Assembly: GCA_004293165.1 (NCBI GenBank)
Contig: RDYL01000014.1
Coordinates: 1-41,017, forward strand
Reading direction: 5' to 3'
DNA: 41,017 nt
Source of the DNA: Flavobacteriia bacterium
Lineage (GTDB): Bacteria; Bacteroidota; Bacteroidia; Flavobacteriales; Flavobacteriaceae
The notes under the pieces were generated by a model. It saw nothing but the letters and a program-made list of their open reading frames with translations. It was not told the origin of the DNA and did not search any database. Of this stretch, positions 8,135-16,586 are shown piece by piece (positions within the stretch are counted from its first letter, which is position 1; every line of letters begins with the position of its first letter). Position numbers and translations under genes: made by a program.

Positions 8135-8142
8135 CAAATTTA
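8135..8142 (-). promoter_or_regulatory. TAnnTTTG -7 box for truA
   Basis: The minus strand reads TAAATTTG. A TTTG lies about 25 bases further upstream, slightly more than the usual spacing. It is divergent from the phosphoesterase promoter at 8189-8196. Confidence 0.45.
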
Positions 8143-8188
8143 CAAAATTCAAAAGTAAAGTTCCTTCCAAATTGTGATAATAAAAACT

Positions 8189-8196
8189 TAATTTTG
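8189..8196 (+). promoter_or_regulatory. TAnnTTTG -7 box for the phosphoesterase, possibly leaderless
   Basis: TAATTTTG ends only four bases before the ATG at 8201. Transcription in Bacteroidota usually starts about 5-7 bases after this box, so the mRNA may begin at or next to the start codon. Confidence 0.45.
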
Positions 8197-8200
8197 TCAT

Positions 8201-8695
8201 ATGAAGAAAATTCTATTGTTGTCTGACACCCATAGCCACATTGATGATGCTATTTTGAAATATGTCAACCAAGCTGATGAAGTTTGGCATGCAGGCGATA
8301 TTGGCGATTTAGCAGTTACAGATGCCATTAAAAAGTTAAAACCACTTCGAGGGGTTTATGGCAATATAGATGATGACAAAGCGCGAATGGAATTTCCATT
8401 AAACAATCGTTTTTTCTGTGAAGGAGTAGAGGTTTGGATTACGCATATTGGTGGTTATCCTGATAAATACAACCCTGCAATTCGTGCTGAAATTACTAAA
8501 AATCCTCCGAAGTTATTTATTTGTGGACATTCTCATATTCTAAAAGTGCTATTTGATAAAAAATTGAATTTATTACACATGAACCCAGGAGCTTGCGGAA
8601 AATATGGGTTTCATCAAGTAAGAACCATGTTACGTTTTGAAATCGATGGCGATAAAATTCAAAGTTTGGAGGTTATTGAACTAGGTAAGAAATAG
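8201..8695 (+). CDS. YfcE/MJ0936-type metallophosphoesterase
   Basis: This 164-residue protein is a small calcineurin-like phosphodiesterase. The five metal-binding blocks are all visible: LLLSDTHSH (D8, H10), HAGDIGD, VYGNIDD, ITHIGG and CGHSHI. Family members hydrolyse phosphodiesters with Mn or related metals; the natural substrate is usually unknown. The length is typical of the minimal single-domain form. The gene is transcribed alone, divergent from truA, and ends at a shared bidirectional terminator with the DUF4293 gene. A promoter box directly abuts the start codon. Confidence 0.9.
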   Translation: MKKILLLSDTHSHIDDAILKYVNQADEVWHAGDIGDLAVTDAIKKLKPLRGVYGNIDDDKARMEFPLNNRFFCEGVEVWITHIGGYPDKYNPAIRAEITKNPPKLFICGHSHILKVLFDKKLNLLHMNPGACGKYGFHQVRTMLRFEIDGDKIQSLEVIELGKK

Positions 8696-8734
8696 TGTTC
8701 AGTATTCAGTCGCAGTATTCAGTTTAAATGAACA

Positions 8735-8766
8735 AAAAAATCCGAAACTTTCGCTTCGGATTTTTT
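8735..8766. terminator. Bidirectional terminator
   Basis: Twelve-base exact arms (8735-8746 and 8755-8766) with an eight-base loop are flanked by A- and T-runs. The hairpin lies between the convergent phosphoesterase and DUF4293 genes and can serve both. Confidence 0.85.
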
Positions 8767-8795
8767 CTTCGCACTAATAAACTAAGATGATAGGT

Positions 8796-9206
8796 TTATC
8801 GTAATCGATCAACAGATTTTACGAGATCTTCGTCCTTTTTTATTGCCTTGTTTGCCAAGACTAATAAAACGATAGAAATTGCAGGAAGAAACATCCCAAT
8901 ACCCTTCTCTGAAACAAACGTTTCTCCGGATAAGTTTAGCGAGCGATACACAAAAAATCCTAGTAAAATAAAGTTAAATATCATGTTCAATCTGTTTAAA
9001 ACAAATTGATGTTGTCTCTTTTTAAAATTAAAAATACTATAAATAGCTAAAACGGTTGACAATACAAACAGACTAATATAAATAAGTGAAGAAGTAAAAA
9101 AAACATCGACTTTATTTTTATCTGCCCATAATTCAAAAACAAAAGGTAGCCCACCAGTAACAATTGCGCTGGCTAACATATAAAGTGATTGAATGCGTTG
9201 TAACAT
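8796..9206 (-). CDS. DUF4293 family membrane protein
   Basis: This 136-residue protein starts MLQRIQSLYMLASAI, the typical start of the DUF4293 family, which is found in Bacteroidota. Four hydrophobic spans are visible at about 8-24, 38-55, 70-88 and 98-117. The C-terminus is short and charged (KAIKKDEDLVKSVDRLR). The function is unknown. Its place directly next to and divergent from rho is, as I remember, common in Flavobacteria, so the pairing may be ancestral. No signal peptide cleavage site or enzymatic motif is seen. Confidence 0.85.
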   Translation of the reverse strand: MLQRIQSLYMLASAIVTGGLPFVFELWADKNKVDVFFTSSLIYISLFVLSTVLAIYSIFNFKKRQHQFVLNRLNMIFNFILLGFFVYRSLNLSGETFVSEKGIGMFLPAISIVLLVLANKAIKKDEDLVKSVDRLR

Positions 9207-9393
9207 TATTTTATTTTTTGATAAAGCAAAAATAGTATTTCTTTTTAATTTAAACTATTGTTATTTCCAAATTTATTCGTACTATTGCATAGTATTAGTC
9301 GTAAGTACTTCATTCTGCGACACCTTACACTACAAAAAAAATCTTATCATTTTTTGTTTTTAATCAACCAACAATTTTATTCAAAATATATCC

Positions 9394-11169
9394 ATGTTTG
9401 ATATTGAAGTATTAAAAGAGATGAAACTCTCTGATTTGCAAGAAATTGCAAAAGTAGCTAAGATTAATAAATACCGTTCGCTTAAAAAAGACGATTTAGT
9501 ATATCAAATCTTAGACTTACAAGCAGCCAAACCCGAAGTTATAAAATCGGAAATTCCTATTGAGAAATTGGCTGAACAACCCAAAGAAAAAAGAGCAAGA
9601 ATTCTTCCGAAAAAAGAAGTTAATCAAGCGCCAAAAATTAAAAAAGACTTGTTTTCGCAGCACTTGAAAGAATTACCAGAAGAAGTAATTCCTGTAAAAG
9701 AAGAAGCTATCGAAGAAATTAAAGTAGCAGAAACGAAAGAATTTGCTCCGAAACCAAACAATAAATTACCTCGCAAAGATTTTAAAGATAAAAAACCTTT
9801 GCCTCAAAAAGCAGTACGAGAAGAGGTATCTGAAGTAGAACCAATTGCTAAAGAGACTACAGAAGCAACTGAAACGGTTCAAAACGATAAAAATTTGCCA
9901 AAAAATCCAAATTATAAGGCAAACCAAAATAATCCCAATCATCCTGATTACAAAAAGAACGTTAGTAATGAAGGAACGAATGGGAACAATGGAAATTCCA
10001 ACAAAAATCCCCATCAAAATAAAAAACCTAATTTTAGAGAACCAGATTATGAGTTCGATGGAATTATTGAAAGTGAAGGTGTTTTAGAAATGATGCCGGA
10101 TGGCTACGGATTTTTACGTTCGTCTGATTATAATTATTTAGCCTCACCAGATGATATTTATTTGTCTACCTCTCAAATTCGTTTGTTCGGATTAAAAACA
10201 GGTGATACTGTAAAAGGAGTGGTGCGTCCTCCAAAAGAAGGTGAAAAATATTTTCCTTTGGTGAAAGTATTAAAAATCAACGGCCATGACCCACAAGTAG
10301 TTCGTGATAGAATTTCGTTTGAGCATTTAACACCAGTTTTCCCAACAGAAAAATTTAATTTAGCAGATAGAAATAGTACCATTTCAACTCGTATTATTGA
10401 TTTGTTTTCTCCAATTGGAAAAGGACAACGTGGAATGATTGTTGCCCAACCAAAAACAGGTAAAACCATGTTGTTGAAAGATGTTGCAAATGCTATTGCA
10501 GCGAATCATCCTGAGGTTTACTTGATTGTTTTATTAATTGACGAACGTCCTGAAGAGGTAACCGATATGCAACGTAGTGTGCGTGGTGAGGTAATTGCTT
10601 CAACTTTTGATAGAGAGCCACAAGAACACGTTAAAATTGCGAATATTGTGTTAGAAAAAGCAAAACGTTTAGTAGAATGTGGTCACGATGTCGTGATTTT
10701 ATTAGATTCAATCACTCGTTTAGCAAGAGCATACAATACTGTACAACCAGCTTCTGGAAAAATATTAAGTGGTGGAGTAGATGCGAATGCGTTACAAAAA
10801 CCAAAACGTTTCTTTGGAGCAGCTCGTAATGTAGAAAACGGTGGTTCGTTAAGTATCATTGCAACTGCATTAACTGAAACTGGTTCTAAAATGGACGAAG
10901 TTATCTTTGAGGAATTCAAAGGAACAGGTAACATGGAATTACAGTTGGATAGAAGAATTTCTAACAAACGTATTTTCCCTGCTATCGACTTGGTTTCTTC
11001 AAGTACGCGTCGTGATGACTTATTATTAGACGAAAACACCATTCACAGAATGTGGATCATGCGTAAATACTTAGCCGATATGAACCCAGTAGAAGCTATG
11101 GACTTTATTCACGATAGATTTAAGAAAACACGAAATAACGAAGAATTTTTAATTTCGATGAATCAATAA
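9394..11169 (+). CDS. rho: Transcription termination factor Rho with disordered insertion
   Basis: Rho is the hexameric RNA-dependent ATPase that ends transcription. Residues 1-45 are the N-terminal helix bundle ([16 protein letters not shown] start). Residues of about 50-215 form a long low-complexity segment, first Lys/Glu/Pro-rich and then Asn/Lys/Pro-rich, that has no counterpart in the 419-residue E. coli protein. The RNA-binding cold-shock fold runs from about 225 to 300 (G229 [13 protein letters not shown]). The ATPase domain carries Walker A AQPKTGKT (351-358), [13 protein letters not shown] and [13 protein letters not shown]. The arginine-finger region and C-terminus are complete. 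A disordered insertion of this kind is typical of Bacteroidota; in Bacteroides thetaiotaomicron the Rho insertion is reported to drive phase separation. The gene has a 187-base leader region and a strong terminator. Confidence 0.97.
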   Translation: MFDIEVLKEMKLSDLQEIAKVAKINKYRSLKKDDLVYQILDLQAAKPEVIKSEIPIEKLAEQPKEKRARILPKKEVNQAPKIKKDLFSQHLKELPEEVIPVKEEAIEEIKVAETKEFAPKPNNKLPRKDFKDKKPLPQKAVREEVSEVEPIAKETTEATETVQNDKNLPKNPNYKANQNNPNHPDYKKNVSNEGTNGNNGNSNKNPHQNKKPNFREPDYEFDGIIESEGVLEMMPDGYGFLRSSDYNYLASPDDIYLSTSQIRLFGLKTGDTVKGVVRPPKEGEKYFPLVKVLKINGHDPQVVRDRISFEHLTPVFPTEKFNLADRNSTISTRIIDLFSPIGKGQRGMIVAQPKTGKTMLLKDVANAIAANHPEVYLIVLLIDERPEEVTDMQRSVRGEVIASTFDREPQEHVKIANIVLEKAKRLVECGHDVVILLDSITRLARAYNTVQPASGKILSGGVDANALQKPKRFFGAARNVENGGSLSIIATALTETGSKMDEVIFEEFKGTGNMELQLDRRISNKRIFPAIDLVSSSTRRDDLLLDENTIHRMWIMRKYLADMNPVEAMDFIHDRFKKTRNNEEFLISMNQ

Positions 11170-11174
11170 AAACA

Positions 11175-11200
11175 AAAACTCCGATGAAAATCGGAGTTTT
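11175..11200 (+). terminator. rho terminator
   Basis: Exact 11-base arms AAAACTCCGAT and ATCGGAGTTTT enclose a GAAA tetraloop and run into a T-tract, starting five bases after the stop codon. Confidence 0.92.
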
Positions 11201-11219
11201 TTTATGGTATTATTTTGTA

Positions 11220-11292
11220 TATAGATTTAATAAATCAAAGTCATTTTAAAAATCTGTGAAAATCCGTTAAATCTGTGTCATCTGTGTTCCAA
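11220..11292. repeat. Degenerate ATCTGTG intergenic repeat
   Basis: The stretch contains several imperfect copies of ATCTGTG, ending in ATCTGTGTTCC, the same motif found in the arms of the inverted repeat at 5416-5477. It appears to be a decayed member of a dispersed non-coding repeat family. Confidence 0.5.
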
Positions 11293-11297
11293 CAAAA

Positions 11298-12047
11298 TTA
11301 AAACCCATTCACAATAGCTAAAAAGTCATCTGCTTTTAAAGCGGCTCCACCAATTAAGCCACCATCAACATCAGGTTTTGAGAAGATTTCTTTGGCATTG
11401 TCTGGTTTTACACTACCTCCATATAAAATAGTCAGGTCGTCAGCAATGGCAAATCCGTATACTTTTTCTACTAAAGTTCTGATGAATTTATGCATTTCTT
11501 GTGCTTGTTCTGGTGAAGCTGTTTCTCCAGTTCCTATCGCCCAAACAGGTTCGTAAGCTAATACGATATTTGCCCAATCTTTCTTTTCTAAATGAAACAA
11601 ACCATCACGAAGTTGATTTTCAACAATAGTAAAATGGTTGTTGATTTGACGATCTTTTAATTCCTCGCCAAAACAGAAAATTATACGCATTTCGTGTTTT
11701 AAAGCGGTATCTACTTTACTTGCTAACAAAGCATCGGTTTCATGAAAATACGCACGTCTTTCGCTGTGGCCTAAGATTACGGTTGTTACTCCTATATCAG
11801 TTAACATTCCTGCGGCAATTTCACCAGTAAAAGCACCACCTTCTGCTTGGTGCATGTTTTGTGCGGCTACGGTAATTTCGTTTCCATTTGTAATTTCAAC
11901 AGCCTTTGATAGGTTTACAAAGGTTGGTGCAACAATTATTTCAGCACTAGTATTTGTTTTTTTTGCAATAATTTCTTCTAATAATGCAACAGTTTCTTTT
12001 TGAGTTTTGTGCATTTTCCAGTTTCCGGCAACGATATTTTTTCTCAT
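11298..12047 (-). CDS. tpiA: Triose-phosphate isomerase
   Basis: TpiA interconverts dihydroxyacetone phosphate and glyceraldehyde 3-phosphate in glycolysis and gluconeogenesis. The 249-residue length is normal. N11 and K13 in GNWKMHKT, the catalytic histidine in ILGHSERR, the catalytic glutamate in AYEPVWAIGTG and the phosphate-binding YGGSVKP and GGLIGGAAL segments are all present. Its ATG overlaps the stop codon of the TlpA-like gene upstream (TAATG), so the two genes are translationally coupled and belong to one operon. Confidence 0.98.
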   Translation of the reverse strand: MRKNIVAGNWKMHKTQKETVALLEEIIAKKTNTSAEIIVAPTFVNLSKAVEITNGNEITVAAQNMHQAEGGAFTGEIAAGMLTDIGVTTVILGHSERRAYFHETDALLASKVDTALKHEMRIIFCFGEELKDRQINNHFTIVENQLRDGLFHLEKKDWANIVLAYEPVWAIGTGETASPEQAQEMHKFIRTLVEKVYGFAIADDLTILYGGSVKPDNAKEIFSKPDVDGGLIGGAALKADDFLAIVNGF

Positions 12048-12562
12048 TATTTTAAAGATTCTAAAGTTTTAATTAATTTTTCATCATCGGCTTCAATTAC
12101 TTTGTAAAGCGCAATTTTTCCGGTTTTATCTACTACCATGTATCTAGGAATCCAATCCAAATTAATCGATTTTCCAAAAACACCTTTCATTCCGTCTGAT
12201 GTTAGGTAATGTTCGCCTTTTACATCGTATTTTTCAATTCCTTTTAACCAAGCTTTGTACGTTTTGTCCATAGAAATGAAAAGGTAAGTTGCCTCTGGGT
12301 ATTTTTCTTGTAAAGTTTTTACTTTAGGCATTCCTTTGATACAATCCGAACACCAAGAAGCCCAAACATCAATTACAATCGTTTTTCCTTCGTATTTTTT
12401 TAGAATTTCTGAAAATGTAATCGGTTGGTTTTCTTTGGTAACCATTACATTTCCTAAACCTTCTTTTTTAAACGTAGTTTCCTCTTTTTGAGCACAGCCT
12501 AAAGTACTAATTAGCATCGTAGCTAAAACGAATAATTTCTTTATCATAATTTTACTTTTCAT
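12047..12562 (-). CDS. TlpA/ResA-like thioredoxin lipoprotein
   Basis: This is a periplasm-facing thioredoxin-fold protein of up to 171 residues. The active site is WCSDC (C71, C74 counting from the first Met). The surrounding DVWASW and ISMDK segments fit the TlpA family of thiol-disulfide oxidoreductases. The start region reads MKSKIMIKKLFVLATML with a lipobox ending STLGC. The internal ATG at 12547 gives a cleaner lipoprotein signal, so the true start may be five codons later. A cis-Pro of the fold is visible in DWIPRYMVVD. It overlaps tpiA by one base and follows the MauE-like fusion gene, which also carries a CxxC thioredoxin-like end. A joint role in envelope thiol chemistry is an inference. 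Confidence 0.9.
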   Translation of the reverse strand: MKSKIMIKKLFVLATMLISTLGCAQKEETTFKKEGLGNVMVTKENQPITFSEILKKYEGKTIVIDVWASWCSDCIKGMPKVKTLQEKYPEATYLFISMDKTYKAWLKGIEKYDVKGEHYLTSDGMKGVFGKSINLDWIPRYMVVDKTGKIALYKVIEADDEKLIKTLESLK

Positions 12563-12695
12563 TTATTTTAAACACAAAGGCACATAGTTTTTATTTTAAT
12601 AGTTTTCTTTTAAAAGTTTGTTTTAGAATAAAATCTTAGGATTTTATCACTATAGACAACGCTTTACAATTTCCTATGTTTCTATGTGTTTAAAA
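12563..12695. repeat. Imperfect inverted repeat of the CACATAG family
   Basis: TTAAACACAAAGGCACATAG near 12567-12586 is mirrored by a related inverted sequence near 12675-12694 that borders the next gene. The motif resembles the CACATAGGTACATAG stretch in the array at 33598-34570. A short palindrome AAAATCTTAGGATTTT lies between. Confidence 0.5.
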
Positions 12696-13775
12696 TTATT
12701 TTTTTAATTCCGAATACGGTTTTTTAATTAATTTTTTGAATTCAACCCCATTGAATTTGTTTTCATTAATTCCGTCGTAATATTTGAATTCGTTTCCATT
12801 CCATAGATATTTCACGCCCGGAGTATCTCTTCCATTGCCTAATTCGGTCCAAAACGGAATTACATCAATCATTTTATAAGGAAATTTAGTACCTGCAAAT
12901 TCAAAGAATGTTGGGATTTTCTCTGGTTCTTCGTTCATGAAAATCACGAAAACAGGAGGGAAGTTCTTATCTTTTTTACGCATTTCGTTCAATTCTTTGG
13001 CAGTATCCATGCAGTGATCGCAACCTGGAACAAAGTAGCAAAGAATCTTTTTATCAGTATCAATCCCTGAAAAATATTTTTCGTAACCCGATTTAGCTTT
13101 CTTTGGAGCGTCTTCGGTTTTCTTTTCTTCTATTTTTTTAACGGTATCTTTAGCTGTGGTTGTAATAGGTTCTTCAATAGTTAATAAGGAAGTAGTATCT
13201 ACAACAACGCCTAAATTTTCTTGAACTTCAGAAGTTGGTTCTTCAATAACTTCTGCAACTGGACGAATTGGCGCTAACATGAAAAGGGCTAAAACACATC
13301 CTAAACCAACGGATTTCAATAACCAAAAGTTCGATTTTCCATCAGCAGGAGCTAATTTGAATAACCAAACTAATAATCCAATTGCGATGATGTTTTTAAT
13401 GATTGCTTCCACTGGTGTCATAGGAAGTAATTCTCCAAAACAACCACAATTACCAGCATTTCCACTTACAAAAGAGGTGTAACTTAAATGTATTACAAAA
13501 ACGGCTAACAATAAAATGGTTGCTGGAATCGTAATTTTTTTCAAGTAATCTTTTAGCAGAATAGAAATTCCTAAAGCAAATTCAATCCCAATTAAAATTC
13601 TTGAAAAATAGGGTGCAATGCTTTCCGAAAACCCTAATGGATACAATTGTTTCACTTCAAAAGTGGAGATTGCAAAATAGGGAGACGGATATAATTTAGC
13701 TACAGCAGAAACAATAAATAAGGCTGAAATGATGAGGCGTAAAATCCAAATTATGTTTTCTTTCTTCATGTTCAA
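12696..13775 (-). CDS. MauE/DoxX-like membrane protein fused to a thioredoxin-like domain (BT_3928 type)
   Basis: The 359-residue protein has two parts. Residues 1-170 hold four hydrophobic helices of DoxX/MauE type (about 9-27, 58-75, 82-103, 124-141, with one more at 152-170). A GNCGCFGE segment (C110, C112) faces the envelope, as in MauE-like redox partners. An acidic, Thr/Glu-rich linker follows (about 171-230). The end is a thioredoxin-like domain with CYFVPGCDHC (C252, C255). MauE-type proteins are thought to pass electrons to disulfide-forming or reducing proteins; this fusion could do both steps in one chain. It sits between a DUF1599 gene and a TlpA-like gene, an arrangement I recall as frequent in Flavobacteria. 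The start may instead be the ATG two codons later. Confidence 0.85.
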   Translation of the reverse strand: MNMKKENIIWILRLIISALFIVSAVAKLYPSPYFAISTFEVKQLYPLGFSESIAPYFSRILIGIEFALGISILLKDYLKKITIPATILLLAVFVIHLSYTSFVSGNAGNCGCFGELLPMTPVEAIIKNIIAIGLLVWLFKLAPADGKSNFWLLKSVGLGCVLALFMLAPIRPVAEVIEEPTSEVQENLGVVVDTTSLLTIEEPITTTAKDTVKKIEEKKTEDAPKKAKSGYEKYFSGIDTDKKILCYFVPGCDHCMDTAKELNEMRKKDKNFPPVFVIFMNEEPEKIPTFFEFAGTKFPYKMIDVIPFWTELGNGRDTPGVKYLWNGNEFKYYDGINENKFNGVEFKKLIKKPYSELKK

Positions 13776-13830
13776 TTTTTATTTTTTATAAAAATACAAC
13801 TTACTAAAAAGCTATTGTGTTAACAACTTG

Positions 13831-14370
13831 TTATTTGTTTTCCATTAAAATTAAGGCAAAAACCGAATAGTTAATCATGTCTTGATAATTCGCATCAATA
13901 CCTTCAGAAACTAATGTTTTTCCTTTATTATCTTCGATTTGCTTTATGCGTAGTAATTTCTGAATGATTAAATCGGTTAAAGAACTGATTCGCATATCGC
14001 GCCAAGCTTCACCATAATCATGGTTTTTGTTCTCCATTAAGCTTTTAGTTGTAGCGATTTTTTCATCATACAATCTAATTGCTTCATCGGCCGATAAATC
14101 AGGTTGTTTGGCAATTCCTTTATCCATTTGAATTAAAGCCATGGCAGAATAATTGATAATTCCAATGAACTCTGAAGTTTCATCTTCGTCTACTTTGCGT
14201 AATTCATTTTCTTGCAAACTGCGAATTCTTTGTGCTTTAATAAAAATTTGATCAGTTAAAGAAGGTAAACGTAAAACACGCCAAGCAGTGCCATAATCAT
14301 GTGCTTTTTTTGAAAATAAATCGCGACAAACCGCTATAACTTTATCATATTGTTGAGAAGTATTCGACAT
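13831..14370 (-). CDS. DUF1599 domain protein (duplicated domain)
   Basis: The 179-residue protein consists of two related halves. The first contains KKAHDYGTAWRVLRLPSLTDQIFIKAQRIR, the second KNHDYGEAWRDMRISSLTDLIIQKLLRIK. The shared pattern is HDYG.AWR..R..SLTD.I..K..RI. The DUF1599 family looks like a helical MazG/phosphohydrolase relative and is often next to folP in Bacteroidota, but its role is not known. The divergent folP start lies 89 bases away. No signal peptide is seen, so it is cytoplasmic. Confidence 0.85.
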   Translation of the reverse strand: MSNTSQQYDKVIAVCRDLFSKKAHDYGTAWRVLRLPSLTDQIFIKAQRIRSLQENELRKVDEDETSEFIGIINYSAMALIQMDKGIAKQPDLSADEAIRLYDEKIATTKSLMENKNHDYGEAWRDMRISSLTDLIIQKLLRIKQIEDNKGKTLVSEGIDANYQDMINYSVFALILMENK

Positions 14371-14379
14371 TATTTACTG

Positions 14380-14387
14380 TATATTTG
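14380..14387 (+). promoter_or_regulatory. TAnnTTTG -7 box for folP
   Basis: TATATTTG on the plus strand lies 72 bases upstream of folP. A TTG at 14353-14355 is 24 bases further upstream, slightly long for the consensus. Confidence 0.4.
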
Positions 14388-14459
14388 TGTGAAATTTTAC
14401 CAAAAGTAATGAATTAAGTCAAAAGTGAAAAGTCAAAAGTAAAAAGATATAGAAATAAA

Positions 14460-15281
14460 ATGACAATCAATTGTAATAGCAGACTTATCGATTTAAACTT
14501 GCCAAAAGTAATGGGGATTTTAAATGTGACACCCAATTCGTTTTATGACGGAGGTAAGCACAATGAAATCAATTCGATTATGCATCAAGTAGATAAAATG
14601 CTATCGGAAGGTGCTGATTTTATTGATATTGGCGCGTATTCGAGCAAGCCAAGTGCCGAATTTGTTTCAGAAGAAGAAGAAATCAAACGTTTGGTTCCAA
14701 TAATTAAAGAATTGGTTGATCATTTCCCATCTATTGTTTTATCGGTAGATACTTTTCGAGCAAATGTTGCTAAGGTTGCAGTGGAACATGGGGCAGGAAT
14801 AATAAATGATATTTCGGCGGGTTTATTAGATGAAAAAATGTTGGAAACCGTTGCTGATTTGAAAGTGCCCTACATTATGATGCACATGCGAGGCAATCCG
14901 CAAACCATGCAAACTCTGACGAATTACGAAGATATTGTAAAGGAAATGATTTTCTATTTTTCGGAACGCATTCAAAAGGCGAGAAGTTTCGGAATTTCAG
15001 ATATAGTGATTGATCCTGGATTTGGCTTTGCTAAAACGTTAGAACAGAATTACGAAGTGTTGCATAAAATGGAATTGTTTTCAATGTTAGAATTACCATT
15101 ATTAGCAGGAATTTCAAGAAAATCGATGATTTATAAAGTGTTAGAAAATTCGCCTCAAGAAGCTTTGAACGGAACATCGGTTTTAAATACGATTGCGTTA
15201 CAAAAAGGAGCTAAAATCCTAAGAGTGCACGATGTAAAAGAAGCGGTGGAATGTATTAAATTAGTAAGTAAATTAAAATAA
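14460..15281 (+). CDS. folP: Dihydropteroate synthase
   Basis: FolP joins p-aminobenzoate to 6-hydroxymethyl-dihydropterin diphosphate in folate synthesis and is the sulfonamide target. The 273 residues carry the expected loops: MGILNVTPNSFYDGG (loop 1), DIGAYSSKP (loop 2), SVDTFRANVA, IINDISAG, MMHMRGNPQTMQ, VIDPGFGFAKTLEQN and AGISRKSM. All are intact. It is divergent from the DUF1599 gene. A predicted lipoprotein gene starts two bases after its stop and is probably cotranscribed. Confidence 0.97.
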   Translation: MTINCNSRLIDLNLPKVMGILNVTPNSFYDGGKHNEINSIMHQVDKMLSEGADFIDIGAYSSKPSAEFVSEEEEIKRLVPIIKELVDHFPSIVLSVDTFRANVAKVAVEHGAGIINDISAGLLDEKMLETVADLKVPYIMMHMRGNPQTMQTLTNYEDIVKEMIFYFSERIQKARSFGISDIVIDPGFGFAKTLEQNYEVLHKMELFSMLELPLLAGISRKSMIYKVLENSPQEALNGTSVLNTIALQKGAKILRVHDVKEAVECIKLVSKLK

Positions 15282-15283
15282 TA

Positions 15284-16021
15284 ATGAAGAAATTAGTTGC
15301 TATTGTTGCCTTGATGGGTTTATTTTCTTGTAATAATGAAGAAGTTTTATTGCCACAAGAAAGTGTTTCGGTTCTGAAAGATATAACTGATCATTCTCCT
15401 ATTTACATGTTCTTTAAAACGGAAGAAAATCCAGATGACAAAGAAAAATTAGACACCATCATTGAGGTTAATCGTAAAAATTCGATTTCTTCTACTAATT
15501 GGGTTTTTAATATCGACAAACGTTTGCCATTGAAATTAGTTATTCCAGAATTAATGGAATTGCAAGAGAAGAAAAAAAGTAGTTCGCATTCAAAAGCAGG
15601 AACAATGAATGTTTTTACTTATTCAGATAGTGTGGCTAAAAATTTAGCTTTTTTTCCATTTACAGATGTGCAATTTAAATACAGCAAGCATTTTTCTAAA
15701 TTTTTCATTAAAAAACACGCCGAGCATTACAGAAATTTCCACAATTTCACTGTAAATTTTAATAAAGACAATAAAATTACAGTGGATGGAAACGATATTT
15801 CGCGTGAAGAATTTATCGATTTTATCAAAGAATTTGCCGATTTTACCAGTGATGGAAAAATTACGATGCTGCACTTGAATTTTGATAACCGTTTAACGTA
15901 TGATCAATACATTCAAAATAAAATATTGGCTTGGAAAGCAACAAATGCTGAAATTCAATTGTCTTCTTTTGAGTTTGTGTATGATGAGAAGAAATTGCCA
16001 GAATGTGGGTGTAAGTTGTAG
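15284..16021 (+). CDS. Predicted lipoprotein of unknown function
   Basis: The 245-residue protein starts MKKLVAIVALMGLFSC, a lipoprotein signal with the acylated cysteine at C16, followed by NNEEV. The rest is soluble and has many charged residues, a segment FKYSKHFSKFFIKKHAEHYRNF around the middle, and a Cys-containing C-terminus (ECGCKL). I do not recognise a domain. It sits two bases behind folP, so it is likely translated from the same mRNA. No role in folate metabolism can be inferred. It lies at the outer or inner membrane as a lipid-anchored protein. Confidence 0.75.
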   Translation: MKKLVAIVALMGLFSCNNEEVLLPQESVSVLKDITDHSPIYMFFKTEENPDDKEKLDTIIEVNRKNSISSTNWVFNIDKRLPLKLVIPELMELQEKKKSSSHSKAGTMNVFTYSDSVAKNLAFFPFTDVQFKYSKHFSKFFIKKHAEHYRNFHNFTVNFNKDNKITVDGNDISREEFIDFIKEFADFTSDGKITMLHLNFDNRLTYDQYIQNKILAWKATNAEIQLSSFEFVYDEKKLPECGCKL

Positions 16022-16075
16022 GTTGGGATTAGGAAGTAGGAAGTTGGGAGTTTTTAAAATGAGTAAATAGGTTTT

Positions 16076-16564
16076 ATGAAGTACATTTTTCTTTTAATTT
16101 TATTATCAAATTTTAATTCAATTGCGCAAGTTACTGAGGGTGAAATTTTATTTGAAAATAACATCAAGTTACATTGGATAATAAAAACTTTTAACGAGAA
16201 GGAACATCAAATTAAAATTTGTAAAAACGATTTTGGTGTTCAATATATTTGTGCAATTGATAATGCTATTTGGTATGGCTCAGATATTCCTGTAGATAAG
16301 CCTAAAAATCAATTGACCAATTTGGTTTTAGAAATTGGAAAAAATAAGATTATTTTGGATGTCTCATCAATGTTTAATCCAAATTTCAGTGGCGAATTAT
16401 CAAAACATCAATTTAAAATTGTAAAAGAAGGAAATCAATATGTTTTATATGGTTTCTTTTCTGATGGAGCAGGAACTTATACAGCACATTGGAAAATTGT
16501 TGATACTATTTCGATAAGAGAAGTTATATCTAATTTAGAAGAATATTTTTCTTGGCAAAATTAA
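16076..16564 (+). CDS. Secreted protein of unknown function
   Basis: This 162-residue protein has a signal peptide (MKYIFLLILLSNFNSIAQ) and a predicted mature domain of about 144 residues rich in beta strands, with three cysteines. It does not match a family that I know. It lies 54 bases after the lipoprotein gene on the same strand; the gap contains AGGAAGTAGGAAGTTGGGAG-like low-complexity sequence. It is convergent with rlmH. Codon use is like its neighbours. Confidence 0.65.
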   Translation: MKYIFLLILLSNFNSIAQVTEGEILFENNIKLHWIIKTFNEKEHQIKICKNDFGVQYICAIDNAIWYGSDIPVDKPKNQLTNLVLEIGKNKIILDVSSMFNPNFSGELSKHQFKIVKEGNQYVLYGFFSDGAGTYTAHWKIVDTISIREVISNLEEYFSWQN

Positions 16565-16586
16565 CGACTTAAAAACTCCCAACTCC

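Noticed and set aside
9296..9332. GC-richer patch before rho with GTAAG and CTTAC ends
   Set aside because: The five-base match is too short to call a riboswitch or transposon end. It may be a fragment of a dispersed intergenic sequence.
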